Of a DNA stretch of 12,380 nt, positions 1 through 6,700 are shown piece after piece. Positions within the stretch are counted from its first letter, which is position 1, and each line of letters begins with the position of its first letter. Below the pieces are notes generated by a model. It did not search any database and was not told where the DNA came from. It worked only from the letters and a program-made list of their open reading frames with translations. Where the stretch lies: the NCBI GenBank assembly GCA_964642045.1, contig CAZXLZ010000033.1, positions 1-12,380 of the forward strand, written 5' to 3'. Origin of the DNA: RGIG5057 sp964642045 (lineage in GTDB: Bacteria > Bacillota > Clostridia > TANB77 > CAG-465). The translations under genes and the position numbers were made by a program.

Positions 1-479
1 AAGATATATGTTTTGTACCAGATGGGGATTATAAACAGTTTCTAGAAGAAAAATGTGATGTTAAGTCTAAAGAGGGAAATATTGTAGATTTAGATGGAAA
101 TATTCTAGGAAAACATAGAGGATTATATTATTATACAATAGGACAAAGAAGAGGTCTTGGAATATCACATAGTGAGCCACTTTTTGTTATAGGATTTAAT
201 AAAGAAAAAAATGAAGTAATTGTTGGCACAGAAAGTGAGTTATATAAAAAGGAAATACTAGTGGAAGATGTAAATCTACTACTTGTAGATAGCATAGATG
301 AAGAAATTAAAGTTAATGTTAAAACTAGATATTCTTCAAAGGAGGCAAAGGCAATAATAAAAAAAGAAGGAGATTATATAAAAGTAATATTTGATGAGCC
401 GCAAAGAGCAATAACTCCTGGTCAATCTGCTGTTTTTTACATTGATGATATTGTACTTGGTGGAGGCAAAATTATATAA
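1..479 (+). CDS. mnmA: tRNA-specific 2-thiouridylase MnmA, C-terminal part (5' end outside window)
   Basis: This is the last ~158 residues of MnmA, which thiolates U34 of the tRNAs for Lys, Glu and Gln using ATP and a sulfur relay in the cytoplasm. The open frame starts at base 3 and reads DICFVPDGDYKQFL. It then gives the family signature GNILGKHRGLYYYTIGQRRG, with the GQRRGLG turn that leads into the C-terminal beta-barrel. The protein ends at TAA 477-479 after the usual PGQSAVFY...LGGG tail. The N-terminal PP-loop ATPase domain and first catalytic cysteine lie upstream of the window. No terminator is visible before the next gene 55 bases on, so read-through into it is likely. The identification is firm from sequence. 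Confidence 0.95.
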   Translation, partial: DICFVPDGDYKQFLEEKCDVKSKEGNIVDLDGNILGKHRGLYYYTIGQRRGLGISHSEPLFVIGFNKEKNEVIVGTESELYKKEILVEDVNLLLVDSIDEEIKVNVKTRYSSKEAKAIIKKEGDYIKVIFDEPQRAITPGQSAVFYIDDIVLGGGKII

Positions 480-489
480 AATAAATCTC

Positions 490-517
490 ACTTTAGGTCA
501 GGCTCTTACATACAATA
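490..517 (+). promoter_or_regulatory. Candidate sigma-K promoter for the dipicolinate gene
   Basis: AC at 490-491, a 17-base spacer, then CATACAATA at 509-517 match the published sigma-K consensus (AC-N17-CATANNNTA) exactly. Transcription would start near 523-525, leaving a very short leader that still contains AGGAGG at 523-528. Dipicolinate synthesis is a late mother-cell function, so a sigma-K promoter makes biological sense here. The match is short and could be chance in AT-rich DNA. Confidence 0.5.
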
Positions 518-534
518 TATGTAGGAGGTGCAAA

Positions 535-1116
535 ATGAAATTAAAAAACTTAAATATTGGTCTTGGTATAACTGGTTCATTTTGCAATTTCTCTAATATA
601 AAAGATCTAATTTGTAACCTAAAAAAAGAAGGTGCAAATGTTTTGCCTATTATTTCCTACGTGGCAGAAAATACTACTACTAGATTTTTTGAGCATGAGA
701 AGTTTACTTCTATGCTTAAAGAGGAAACTGGAAATAATATTATAAATAGCATAGTACTGGCTGAACCTATTGGTCCTAAAGATATGCTTGATATACTTAT
801 TATATGTCCATGCACAGGAAATACTTTAGCTAAGTTAAATCACGGAATTACAGATACCCCTGTTTTAATGGCTGCAAAAAGTCATTTAAGAACTAATAAA
901 CCTGTGGTTATTGGTATAAGTAGTAATGATGCAATGGGCGCTAACTTTAAAAATTTAGCTGAACTTATGAATACAAAGAACATATTCTTTGTTCCGTTTA
1001 GACAAGATGACTGTATAAATAAACCAAAATCTTTGGTACTAGATTATTCATTAGTTGTAGATACTTTAAAGCAGGCTAGAAAAAATAAACAATTGCAACC
1101 AGTTATACTGGCTTAA
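535..1116 (+). CDS. spoVFB: Dipicolinate synthase subunit B (flavoprotein)
   Basis: The 193-residue product matches dipicolinate synthase subunit B (SpoVFB/DpaB), a flavoprotein of the HFCD fold. With subunit A it oxidises dihydrodipicolinate to dipicolinic acid in the mother cell for the spore core. Visible family features are the N-terminal GITGSFC (residues 11-17), CPCTGNTLAKLNHGITDTPVLM (91-112), the KPVVIGISSNDAMG stretch (122-135) and FVPFRQDDC (152-160). ATG 535 is chosen over the upstream in-frame ATG at 442 because AGGAGG (523-528) sits at the right distance and the 442 start would lie inside mnmA. Subunit A, its usual upstream partner, is absent: mnmA lies there instead. Assignment to the family is strong. 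Whether it makes dipicolinate without a nearby partner is uncertain. Confidence 0.92.
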   Translation: MKLKNLNIGLGITGSFCNFSNIKDLICNLKKEGANVLPIISYVAENTTTRFFEHEKFTSMLKEETGNNIINSIVLAEPIGPKDMLDILIICPCTGNTLAKLNHGITDTPVLMAAKSHLRTNKPVVIGISSNDAMGANFKNLAELMNTKNIFFVPFRQDDCINKPKSLVLDYSLVVDTLKQARKNKQLQPVILA

Positions 1117-1124
1117 ATATTAAA

Positions 1125-1163
1125 TAAAGAGTAATAACTTGTTTTTTTAGTTATTACTCTTTA
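1125..1163. terminator. Bidirectional intrinsic terminator between convergent genes
   Basis: A perfect 15-bp inverted repeat (TAAAGAGTAATAACT at 1125-1139 against its complement at 1149-1163) encloses a 9-base T-rich loop. The plus-strand side is followed by AATTTTT. It sits between the stop codons of two converging genes and probably ends transcription from both sides. Confidence 0.85.
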
Positions 1164-1168
1164 AATTT

Positions 1169-1819
1169 TTACTTATTGTTATCACAAATATCTTCACACA
1201 AAGCTTTTATATCAGGCATTTCACCATTTAAGAATTTGTGCTTTGTGCATTCTTTATTTTCTTCTGGCATGACATCATAATGACCTTTTTCACAATATAA
1301 AGTTACTTTTTTTATAGTTACTTGTGTATAGTGATGTGCATAATAAGCGCAGTTATAACAATTTCTTAAGAAATTCAGATTTTCTATGTGACCATCATCA
1401 AACATAGTGTCATTTTTTAGAGCTTTAACAGTTAACTTTTTATTTTTAAATGCATATTCACTTGTTAAAGCTCCATCAACTTTATAAATAGCAAGTGGAA
1501 GTTTAATAAACTTATTTTCTTGCTTAATAGTTTCTAATGCTTTTATTAATTCTTGCATAGCAAGAGCTATATCATCACTGCTATTTAAGCCAGTTTCAAT
1601 TTGAATTCTTAAAAATTCATTTTTACAAAACTTAATATGGAATCTAACATCTTCTTTTTCGTAAAATGGGCCTTTAGATATACCGCTTTTTATATATACG
1701 CCAGTTAATACTGAATTTTCTATTCCAAATTTATTAAATGATACATATCCTCCCATCTTATTTTTTAATTCTTGAGCAAGCCATGCGCAATCTTCGCCTT
1801 TTGAAAAAACTTCATTCAT
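1169..1819 (-). CDS. Hypothetical protein with a Cys/His-rich C-terminal region
   Basis: I do not recognise this 216-residue protein. The first ~145 residues are a mixed alpha/beta soluble sequence with no signal peptide or membrane segment. The C-terminal part holds a cluster of possible metal ligands: CYNC (154-157), HH (162-163), C176, H180, C191 and H194, followed by C208 and C212. The spacing suggests one or two zinc-binding sites rather than an Fe-S ferredoxin pattern. The start is supported by AGGAGG just upstream on the minus strand (1829-1834). It lies 55 bases after the other minus-strand gene with no hairpin between, so the two are probably co-transcribed. Function unknown; a zinc-ribbon-like regulator or nucleic-acid-binding role is only a guess. 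Confidence 0.8.
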   Translation of the reverse strand: MNEVFSKGEDCAWLAQELKNKMGGYVSFNKFGIENSVLTGVYIKSGISKGPFYEKEDVRFHIKFCKNEFLRIQIETGLNSSDDIALAMQELIKALETIKQENKFIKLPLAIYKVDGALTSEYAFKNKKLTVKALKNDTMFDDGHIENLNFLRNCYNCAYYAHHYTQVTIKKVTLYCEKGHYDVMPEENKECTKHKFLNGEMPDIKALCEDICDNNK

Positions 1820-1874
1820 AATGTAAATCCTCCTATTGTTATTCTTTGAAATATTTTTAATTTAGTTTATAAAG

Positions 1875-2366
1875 TTAAGCAGTAGCTTGATATTTGTAGC
1901 TTTTTAGTCTTTTATTTATGTATTTTGAGAATTTGGAGTTATAGTAATGAATCCTACTTATAGAACGGATTGATCCTACATCTGGTGATGTATAAAAGTA
2001 ATTCAGGACATTTGACACATATTCGTTTAATTTAACAATTACAAATATATCAGCAGATTCAATAAATTCCTTACGTACTATATTATCTACATGTTCAAGC
2101 ATATAGCATAATTTTTTGGCATCATAGGGACTATCTATTCTATCAGGCAATATTTTATTACCTAAATCATTTAGAAGTTCAATGATATCTTTACTTTCAA
2201 GAACACTTAGACTTTTTTTCAGCATATTTTCTTCACATTCCTTTTGAAGCCAATCGATAAAGTCTTGTTTTTGATTTACATTCTTTTCTAATATTTTTCT
2301 TAATTCATTTAAAATATTAGTATCACCAGTAGAAAGATAAATTTTCAGTAATTTGTAAAATTCCAT
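1875..2366 (-). CDS. Hypothetical helical protein, 163 residues
   Basis: I do not recognise a family. The sequence is charged and predicted to be almost wholly helical. The N-terminal half contains short Leu/Ile-rich helices (FYKLLKIYL, NILNELRKILEKN, IIELLNDLGNKIL). The C-terminal tail is basic and tyrosine-rich (KYINKRLKSYKYQ). There is no signal peptide, membrane segment or cysteine cluster, so it is probably cytoplasmic. AAAGGAGT precedes ATG 2364-2366 at good spacing. It is the first gene of a two-gene minus-strand unit, read from the promoter at 2476-2504 through a leader of about 100 bases. The pairing with the Cys/His-rich protein downstream suggests a shared job, but nothing in either sequence says what it is. 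Confidence 0.75.
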   Translation of the reverse strand: MEFYKLLKIYLSTGDTNILNELRKILEKNVNQKQDFIDWLQKECEENMLKKSLSVLESKDIIELLNDLGNKILPDRIDSPYDAKKLCYMLEHVDNIVRKEFIESADIFVIVKLNEYVSNVLNYFYTSPDVGSIRSISRIHYYNSKFSKYINKRLKSYKYQATA

Positions 2367-2475
2367 AATGTTACTCCTTTAAGATTTTTTATTTGGTTTG
2401 AAATATTAAAAGTATAAGTGTATACCTCCTTAAACTAAAAAATAATTATTTCATAACTTACATTAATTTTTCAGT

Positions 2476-2504
2476 ATTATATCATTTTTATAGCTTATTA
2501 TCAA
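2476..2504 (-). promoter_or_regulatory. Sigma-A promoter for the minus-strand gene pair
   Basis: On the minus strand TTGATA (2504-2499), a 17-base spacer and TATAAT (2481-2476) form a near-consensus promoter, with TGA just before the -10 box (TGATATAAT). Initiation would fall near 2469, giving a ~100-base leader before ATG 2366. That leader carries a second, unused AAGGAGG (2426-2432). Confidence 0.75.
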
Positions 2505-2531
2505 TATTTAGAATAAAATTCTATATTTAGT

Positions 2532-2559
2532 TTGATAATGTGTAAATTTGTAGTATAAT
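2532..2559 (+). promoter_or_regulatory. Sigma-A promoter for the phosphohydrolase operon
   Basis: TTGATA (2532-2537), a 16-base spacer and TATAAT (2554-2559) lie 24 bases upstream of the first operon gene. The promoter is back-to-back with the divergent minus-strand promoter. Its leader carries AGGGGGA (2573-2579) as the ribosome binding site. Confidence 0.75.
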
Positions 2560-2583
2560 CTTTTATGAAGTTAGGGGGATATT

Positions 2584-4011
2584 ATGAACATAGGTGTAGA
2601 TATAGATAATGTAATATCAAATTTTAATGAAGTTCTTCTTGAAGAATATATACTTCATGATAAAGAGTTAGGAAATAGTGGGGTGCCAAATGAAAATGCA
2701 GAGTATATAAGAAGAGGAATGTTTGATTGGGATAAGGAGCATGAAGAAAAGTTTTATAAAGCAAACATAGAAAGAATTATAACAAAGCTTAAAGTTAAAG
2801 ATTGTGCTAAGGAATATATAGACAAGCTAAGAAAGAATGGACATGAAATATATATTATAACTGGTAGAGATAATGGTGATTATGTAGATCCATATAAAAT
2901 TACTAAAGAGTGGCTAAAAAAGTTTGATATAAAGTACGATAAGCTTATTTTAACAGATGCATACAAGAATGATAAACATGGAAAAACAGAAAAATGTATA
3001 GAAAATGATGTAGCAATTATGATTGATGATTCAGCAAATATTGTAGATGACTGTATAAAGGCTGGAGTAACTGCTATTATAATGGATACGCCATATAATA
3101 GAGATTATAATGCAGAAAGGGTGCATGATTGGAAAGAAGCATATGAGTATATAAATAATTATAAAATTCCAAAGTTAAATGTAATACTAGATACTGATAT
3201 ATACAATGAATGTGATGATCAGTTTGCACTTTCGTATCTAATTAAATCTCAAGATAGATTTAATATAGAAAAAATAACAGTAGCACCATATTCACATAGA
3301 GGAGAATATACCGAAGATTTAAATCAGACTAGAAGTTTTGAAGAAGTAATAAAAATATGCACACTTTGCAGCTTTGATTATCATAATAAGGTGTTTAAGG
3401 GAAGTGAAGGCTACATATCAGATGGCTATAATAAAGAAAATGATGCTTGTCGTGAGATTATAAAAACATGCCTTAAAAATGAGAAAACGTATATTATTGC
3501 AATAGGTGCAATAACTAATGTTGCTCTTGCTATAAAAAAAGAACCTAGAATAATAGACAAAATAGAGGTAGTATGGCTTGGCGGTCATAGTTTTCTGATG
3601 GAAAATAATATAGAATTTAATTTTAGACAGGATGTAGAAGCTGTAAGAACAGTCTTTGAGTCAAAAGTAAAACTTACTGTCATTCCAGCTAAAAATGTAG
3701 CATCTAATCTTATTACTTCTATATATGAACTTGAACATAATTTAAAAGGAAAATCAGAACTTTGTGACTATTTAATAGGTAAATTTTATAACGATGGATA
3801 TCATGAGCTTAAGATTAGAAGACCTATCTGGGATATTAGCGCTATAGCATATTTAATTAATAAAGGTTGGTTCGATGTGAAAATGGTTAGCTGTCCTGAA
3901 ATAAATGAAGACAAGTCATATAGACTCACAAATGGTAGACATCTGATAACTATGGTAAATTATCTAAATGCAAATAAGATATATGAAGATTTGTTTAAGA
4001 AATTAGGTTAG
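2584..4011 (+). CDS. Fusion of a 5'(3')-deoxyribonucleotidase-like HAD domain and a nucleoside hydrolase domain
   Basis: This 475-residue protein carries two enzymes in series. Residues 1-190 are a HAD phosphatase of the NT5C/5'(3')-deoxyribonucleotidase type: GVDIDNVISNF has nucleophile D6 and acid/base D8, ITGRD at 92-96 is motif II, and the IDDSANIVDD acidic motif spans 147-156. Residues 198-475 are an inosine-uridine-preferring nucleoside hydrolase. DTDIYNECDDQFAL (203-216) supplies the Ca-binding aspartates. IAIGAITNVALAI (305-317) is the ribose/Ca loop, EFNFRQD (344-350) the substrate motif and WDISA (416-420) the last metal aspartate. The order implies nucleotide to nucleoside to free base plus (deoxy)ribose, probably in the cytoplasm as no signal peptide is seen. 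It is the first gene of the operon. Exact substrates cannot be read from sequence. Confidence 0.88.
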   Translation: MNIGVDIDNVISNFNEVLLEEYILHDKELGNSGVPNENAEYIRRGMFDWDKEHEEKFYKANIERIITKLKVKDCAKEYIDKLRKNGHEIYIITGRDNGDYVDPYKITKEWLKKFDIKYDKLILTDAYKNDKHGKTEKCIENDVAIMIDDSANIVDDCIKAGVTAIIMDTPYNRDYNAERVHDWKEAYEYINNYKIPKLNVILDTDIYNECDDQFALSYLIKSQDRFNIEKITVAPYSHRGEYTEDLNQTRSFEEVIKICTLCSFDYHNKVFKGSEGYISDGYNKENDACREIIKTCLKNEKTYIIAIGAITNVALAIKKEPRIIDKIEVVWLGGHSFLMENNIEFNFRQDVEAVRTVFESKVKLTVIPAKNVASNLITSIYELEHNLKGKSELCDYLIGKFYNDGYHELKIRRPIWDISAIAYLINKGWFDVKMVSCPEINEDKSYRLTNGRHLITMVNYLNANKIYEDLFKKLG

Positions 4012-4039
4012 GAAAGCTTATTATAAGGAGAGAATTTTT

Positions 4040-4312
4040 ATGTTAGGTAATATATTATTAGGTATAGTATCACTGTGTACTATGATTTCATATCTGCCAC
4101 AAGCAGTAAAAATACTTAATACGAAAGAGGCAGATGATTTAAGTAAGAGTTCATGGATTATATGGGTTATAAGTAGCTTTTCATATACATTATATGCAGT
4201 GCTTTGCACAAAAGAATTTATGCTCATTTTTGAAACTACACTTGAATTTATTTTCTGTCTTCTTATACTTGTATTAACAATTAAATATAGTAAGAAAAAT
4301 ATAAAAAATTAG
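4040..4312 (+). CDS. PQ-loop, SemiSWEET-type small transporter
   Basis: The 90-residue membrane protein has three predicted helices (about 5-22, 38-57 and 62-82) and one PQ-loop motif, SYLPQAVKILNTKEADDLS. This is the single triple-helix repeat expected of a bacterial SemiSWEET, which works as a homodimer and moves sugars passively. The length matches the family (about 85-100). AAGGAG (4025-4030) precedes ATG 4040 at proper spacing. It lies 28 bases after the nucleoside hydrolase fusion, whose product would include free ribose or deoxyribose, so sugar export or uptake is a reasonable guess. Family membership is strong; the substrate is inference. Confidence 0.88.
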   Translation: MLGNILLGIVSLCTMISYLPQAVKILNTKEADDLSKSSWIIWVISSFSYTLYAVLCTKEFMLIFETTLEFIFCLLILVLTIKYSKKNIKN

Positions 4313-4355
4313 ATATAAGATAACAGATAAATGTAAAAAGTGTGGTGAAAAGTTA

Positions 4356-5082
4356 ATGTATGAATATATTGTTTATGCTCATAGAGGAGCCTCAAGCTAT
4401 GCACCTGAAAACACTATGGCTGCGTTTAATAAAGCTTTAATGCTAGGCACAAATGGAATAGAACTTGATTTAAAGAAAACTAAAGATAATAAAATAGTAA
4501 TTTTCCATGATAAAAAAATAGACGAAAAATCTAATTCAGTAGGTAAATTATCAGATTATACTTATGAAGAGCTTCTTAAATTTGATTTTGGTAGCTGGTT
4601 TGATAAAGTTAAATTTAAAGATGAAAAAATAGTTCTTTTTGAAGACTTTATGAAAGTTTTTGGAAAAGAGAATATAACTTTAGCAATAGAGATAAAAGAT
4701 GATAACATAGAAAAAGATACACTTGATATTATAAGTAAGTATGGAAATATTAGTAAAATATTTATAACTTCTTTTGAATATAGTATTTTAGAAAAAGTAA
4801 GAAATATTAGTAAAGATATAAAAATAGGATGGTTAATTAATGATGATATAACCAGTGGAAATATAAATATGCTTAAAGCTATTTCTCGGAAATCAAATAT
4901 GTCCAAATGCAAGTATTGTTTCAAAACAAGGAATTAGACTTGCAAGAGAAGCCTGTTTTAGTGTAAGACTTTGGGGAATAAATGATATAGAAATTATGAA
5001 AAAAGCGTATAGGCTTGATACTGATGGAATGACTGTAAACTTTCCAGATAAATTAATTGATTTAATAAATGAGGTAAAATAA
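4356..5082 (+). CDS. Glycerophosphodiester phosphodiesterase, frame broken by an apparent +1 shift
   Basis: The first 177 codons encode a cytoplasmic GDPD-type phosphodiesterase, which cleaves glycerophosphodiesters to glycerol-3-phosphate and an alcohol. AHRGASSYAPENT (8-20) contains H9, R10, E18 and N19. IELDLK (35-40) gives metal ligands E36 and D38, and FHD has H51. The original frame ends at 4937 with an aberrant tail. From GGA 4888 the +1 frame continues the family for 64 more codons (ICPNASIVSKQGIRLAREA, then VRLWGINDIEIMKKA and TDGMTVNFPDKL), ending at TAA 5080-5082. The restored length is ~241 residues, normal for bacterial GDPDs. One extra base at CGG 4887-4889 explains the break. 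It could be a true mutation, a sequencing error or recoding. Stop and next start are one base apart. Confidence 0.85.
4887..4892 (+). other. Frame-break site CGGAAA in the GDPD gene
   Basis: In frame zero the codons are TCT CGG AAA, leading to a premature stop at 4935-4937. Skipping C4887 gives TCT GGA AAT and restores the GDPD protein to its normal end. There is no long homopolymer, so simple slippage is a poor explanation. The same hexamer marks the break in the HD gene. Confidence 0.75.
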
Positions 5083-5083
5083 T

Positions 5084-5620
5084 ATGAAACTATATGTTAT
5101 AAGACATGGACAAACTGACTTAAATAAAGAAGATAAATATAATTGTAGATATGATGAAGATATAAATGAAACAGGAATTAAGCAAGCCACTTTAGCAAGT
5201 GAAAAGATAAAAAAGCTTGATATCGATTTAGTAATCTGTTCTCCGATGCTAAGAACAAAACATACTGCTGAGATTATAAATGTAAACAAAATTCCAGTAA
5301 TATATGATGATAGATTAATAGAAAGAGAAGGCGGAATTCTAACTTGTAAACCTATAGATGACTATTATTATGATGGCTATTATAACTATTATGATGATTC
5401 AAATATAGAAGGTCTAGAAACTCTTCCTGCTATGTTTCATAGGGTACACTCACTGCTAGATGAGATAAAAGAAAAAGAGTATAATAAGAATATACTTTTA
5501 GTTACACATGGCGCTGTTGCAAGAGCTATTCAGTTTTATTTTGAGAAGATGCCAGAAGATGGAAAGCTTCTTGAAGTTAGTGGACAGAAAAATTGTGAAA
5601 TAAAAGAATATGATATGTAA
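5084..5620 (+). CDS. Histidine phosphatase family protein, copy 1
   Basis: This 178-residue protein has the phosphoglycerate-mutase-like RHG signature at the N-terminus (VIRHGQT, phosphohistidine H8). It also has the SPMLRTKHTA arginine motif (R57), a candidate proton donor in RLIERE (E80/E82) and a second catalytic histidine in LLVTHGAVARA (H142). These residues are what an active phosphatase needs, so it is likely functional. The middle carries an unusual Tyr/Asp-rich segment (about 93-107) in the cap region that normally sets substrate specificity. No signal peptide is present. GAGGT (5071-5075) inside the end of the previous gene supplies the ribosome binding site, showing tight coupling. 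It is the most divergent of three tandem copies. Substrate is unknown; mutase activity is unlikely given its small size. Confidence 0.88.
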   Translation: MKLYVIRHGQTDLNKEDKYNCRYDEDINETGIKQATLASEKIKKLDIDLVICSPMLRTKHTAEIINVNKIPVIYDDRLIEREGGILTCKPIDDYYYDGYYNYYDDSNIEGLETLPAMFHRVHSLLDEIKEKEYNKNILLVTHGAVARAIQFYFEKMPEDGKLLEVSGQKNCEIKEYDM

Positions 5621-5635
5621 CTTATTGGAGGGAAA

Positions 5636-6160
5636 ATGAGAATATATATAGTAAGGCATGGTGAAGTATGGCATAATTTGATGGGAGTATATGATAGAAA
5701 TGAAAATGATGATTTAAATGAAACTGGTATAAAACAGGCGGAATCTTTAAGAGAAAAAATTAAAGACATAGATTATGATATAGTAATTTCTTCACCAATG
5801 GTTAGATCCGTGCACACAGCTAGAATTATAAATGTAAAAAATAAAGAGATAATTTTAGATGACAGACTAAAAGAGCGTGATCCAGGAGCTTTAAGTGGCA
5901 CGCCTACTTACGAAACAGATAGAGATGAGTATTGGAATTATAACTCATCTATGTATAAGGAGTCTGAGAATATAAAGACATTTTTTGAAAAAGTATTTTC
6001 TTTCCTAGATGAATTAAGAACCAAAAAGTATGATAGTGTTTTAATTGTTGCACATAGCGGAGTGTCTAAGGCTTTTAGTGGATATTTCGAAGGAATAAAG
6101 GATGGAATGTTTTTAAAACGCGGACTTAAAAACTGTGAAATGAAGGAATATAAACTTTGA
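5636..6160 (+). CDS. Histidine phosphatase family protein, copy 2
   Basis: The 174-residue phosphatase has VRHGEV (H8), SPMVRSVHTA (R57), RLKERDPG (E80) and IVAHSGVSKAF (H140), the complete two-histidine active site. GGAGGG (5628-5632) lies just before ATG 5636. It follows copy 1 by 15 bases and copy 3 follows it by 15 bases, so all three are co-translated neighbours. The last ~42 codons are almost identical in DNA to the end of copy 3, while the first two-thirds differ considerably, mainly in the residues after the RHG motif and in the 85-110 loop. Different substrate pockets on a shared C-terminal scaffold seem likely. Confidence 0.88.
   Translation: MRIYIVRHGEVWHNLMGVYDRNENDDLNETGIKQAESLREKIKDIDYDIVISSPMVRSVHTARIINVKNKEIILDDRLKERDPGALSGTPTYETDRDEYWNYNSSMYKESENIKTFFEKVFSFLDELRTKKYDSVLIVAHSGVSKAFSGYFEGIKDGMFLKRGLKNCEMKEYKL
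6026..6150 (+). repeat. Near-identical 3' segment shared by phosphatase copies 2 and 3 (copy 2 side)
   Basis: These 125 bases match 6566-6690, exactly 540 bases downstream, with four differences (6032, 6064, 6133 and 6148). Three are silent and one changes Asp to Asn. Upstream of the block the two genes diverge quickly. This is the pattern expected of recent gene conversion or a domain-sized duplication. Confidence 0.9.
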
Positions 6161-6175
6161 TAAAGAGAGGTTAAA

Positions 6176-6700
6176 ATGAAAGTATGTATAGTAAGACATG
6201 GACAGACCAGTACTAATGTAAAAGGGTATCACGCATTACTTAATGATGATTTAACAGATCTTGGAATAGAGCAGGCAGAAAATTTGAGGGATAAAATTAA
6301 AGATTATAAATTCAATATTATTATATCTTCACCACTTATTAGAACTAAGCATACAACAGATATAATAAATATTAACAATATAAAAGTTATTTATGATGAT
6401 AGAATTATGGAAAGAAATCCAGGAAATTTAAGTGGTAAGTCACATGAACATGAAAATAGAGAAGAATATTGGAATTATTATTCTAAAGTGCAATATGGCA
6501 CAAGCGAGAAAGTAGAGGATCTTTTTAATAGAGTATTTGATTTTTTAGACGAACTAAAAACTAAGAAGTATAATAGTGTTTTAATTGTTGCACATAGCGG
6601 AGTATCTAAGGCTTTTAGTGGATATTTCGAAGGAATAAAGGATGGAATGTTTTTAAAACGCGGACTTAAAAATTGTGAAATGAAGGAGTATGAATTATGA
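6176..6700 (+). CDS. Histidine phosphatase family protein, copy 3
   Basis: The 174-residue phosphatase keeps VRHGQT (H8), SPLIRTKHTT (R56), RIMERNPG (E79) and IVAHSGVSKAF (H140), so the active site is complete. GAGAGG (6165-6170) is its ribosome binding site. The stop TGA overlaps the ATG of the HD gene (ATGA, 6697-6700), which implies translational coupling. Its C-terminal ~42 residues are nearly the same as in copy 2. A silent GAA-to-GAG difference at 6688 turns AAGGAA into AAGGAG, which serves as the ribosome binding site of the next gene. Substrate unknown; small phosphate esters are the usual targets of the family. Confidence 0.88.
   Translation: MKVCIVRHGQTSTNVKGYHALLNDDLTDLGIEQAENLRDKIKDYKFNIIISSPLIRTKHTTDIININNIKVIYDDRIMERNPGNLSGKSHEHENREEYWNYYSKVQYGTSEKVEDLFNRVFDFLDELKTKKYNSVLIVAHSGVSKAFSGYFEGIKDGMFLKRGLKNCEMKEYEL
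6566..6690 (+). repeat. Near-identical 3' segment shared by phosphatase copies 2 and 3 (copy 3 side)
   Basis: This is the partner of 6026-6150, with 121 of 125 bases identical by my count. It covers the second catalytic histidine and the C-terminal helix of the phosphatase. Confidence 0.9.

Noticed and set aside
442..534. Longer reading frame for the dipicolinate gene from ATG 442
   Set aside because: It lies inside the 3' end of mnmA in another frame, lacks a ribosome binding site and adds residues unlike the family; ATG 535 has AGGAGG.
4887..4892. Phase variation by homopolymer slippage at the frame breaks
   Set aside because: The GDPD break has only AAA and the HD break only AAAA, both too short for typical slippage tracts.
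4021..5769. Minus-strand open frames opposite the transporter, GDPD and phosphatase genes
   Set aside because: They are low-complexity Ser/Ile/Phe-rich shadows of clear family members on the plus strand, with no ribosome binding sites of note.
5084..6700. Tandem phosphatases as part of a mobile element
   Set aside because: No terminal inverted repeats, target duplications or transposase are visible; tandem duplication and conversion explain the similarity.
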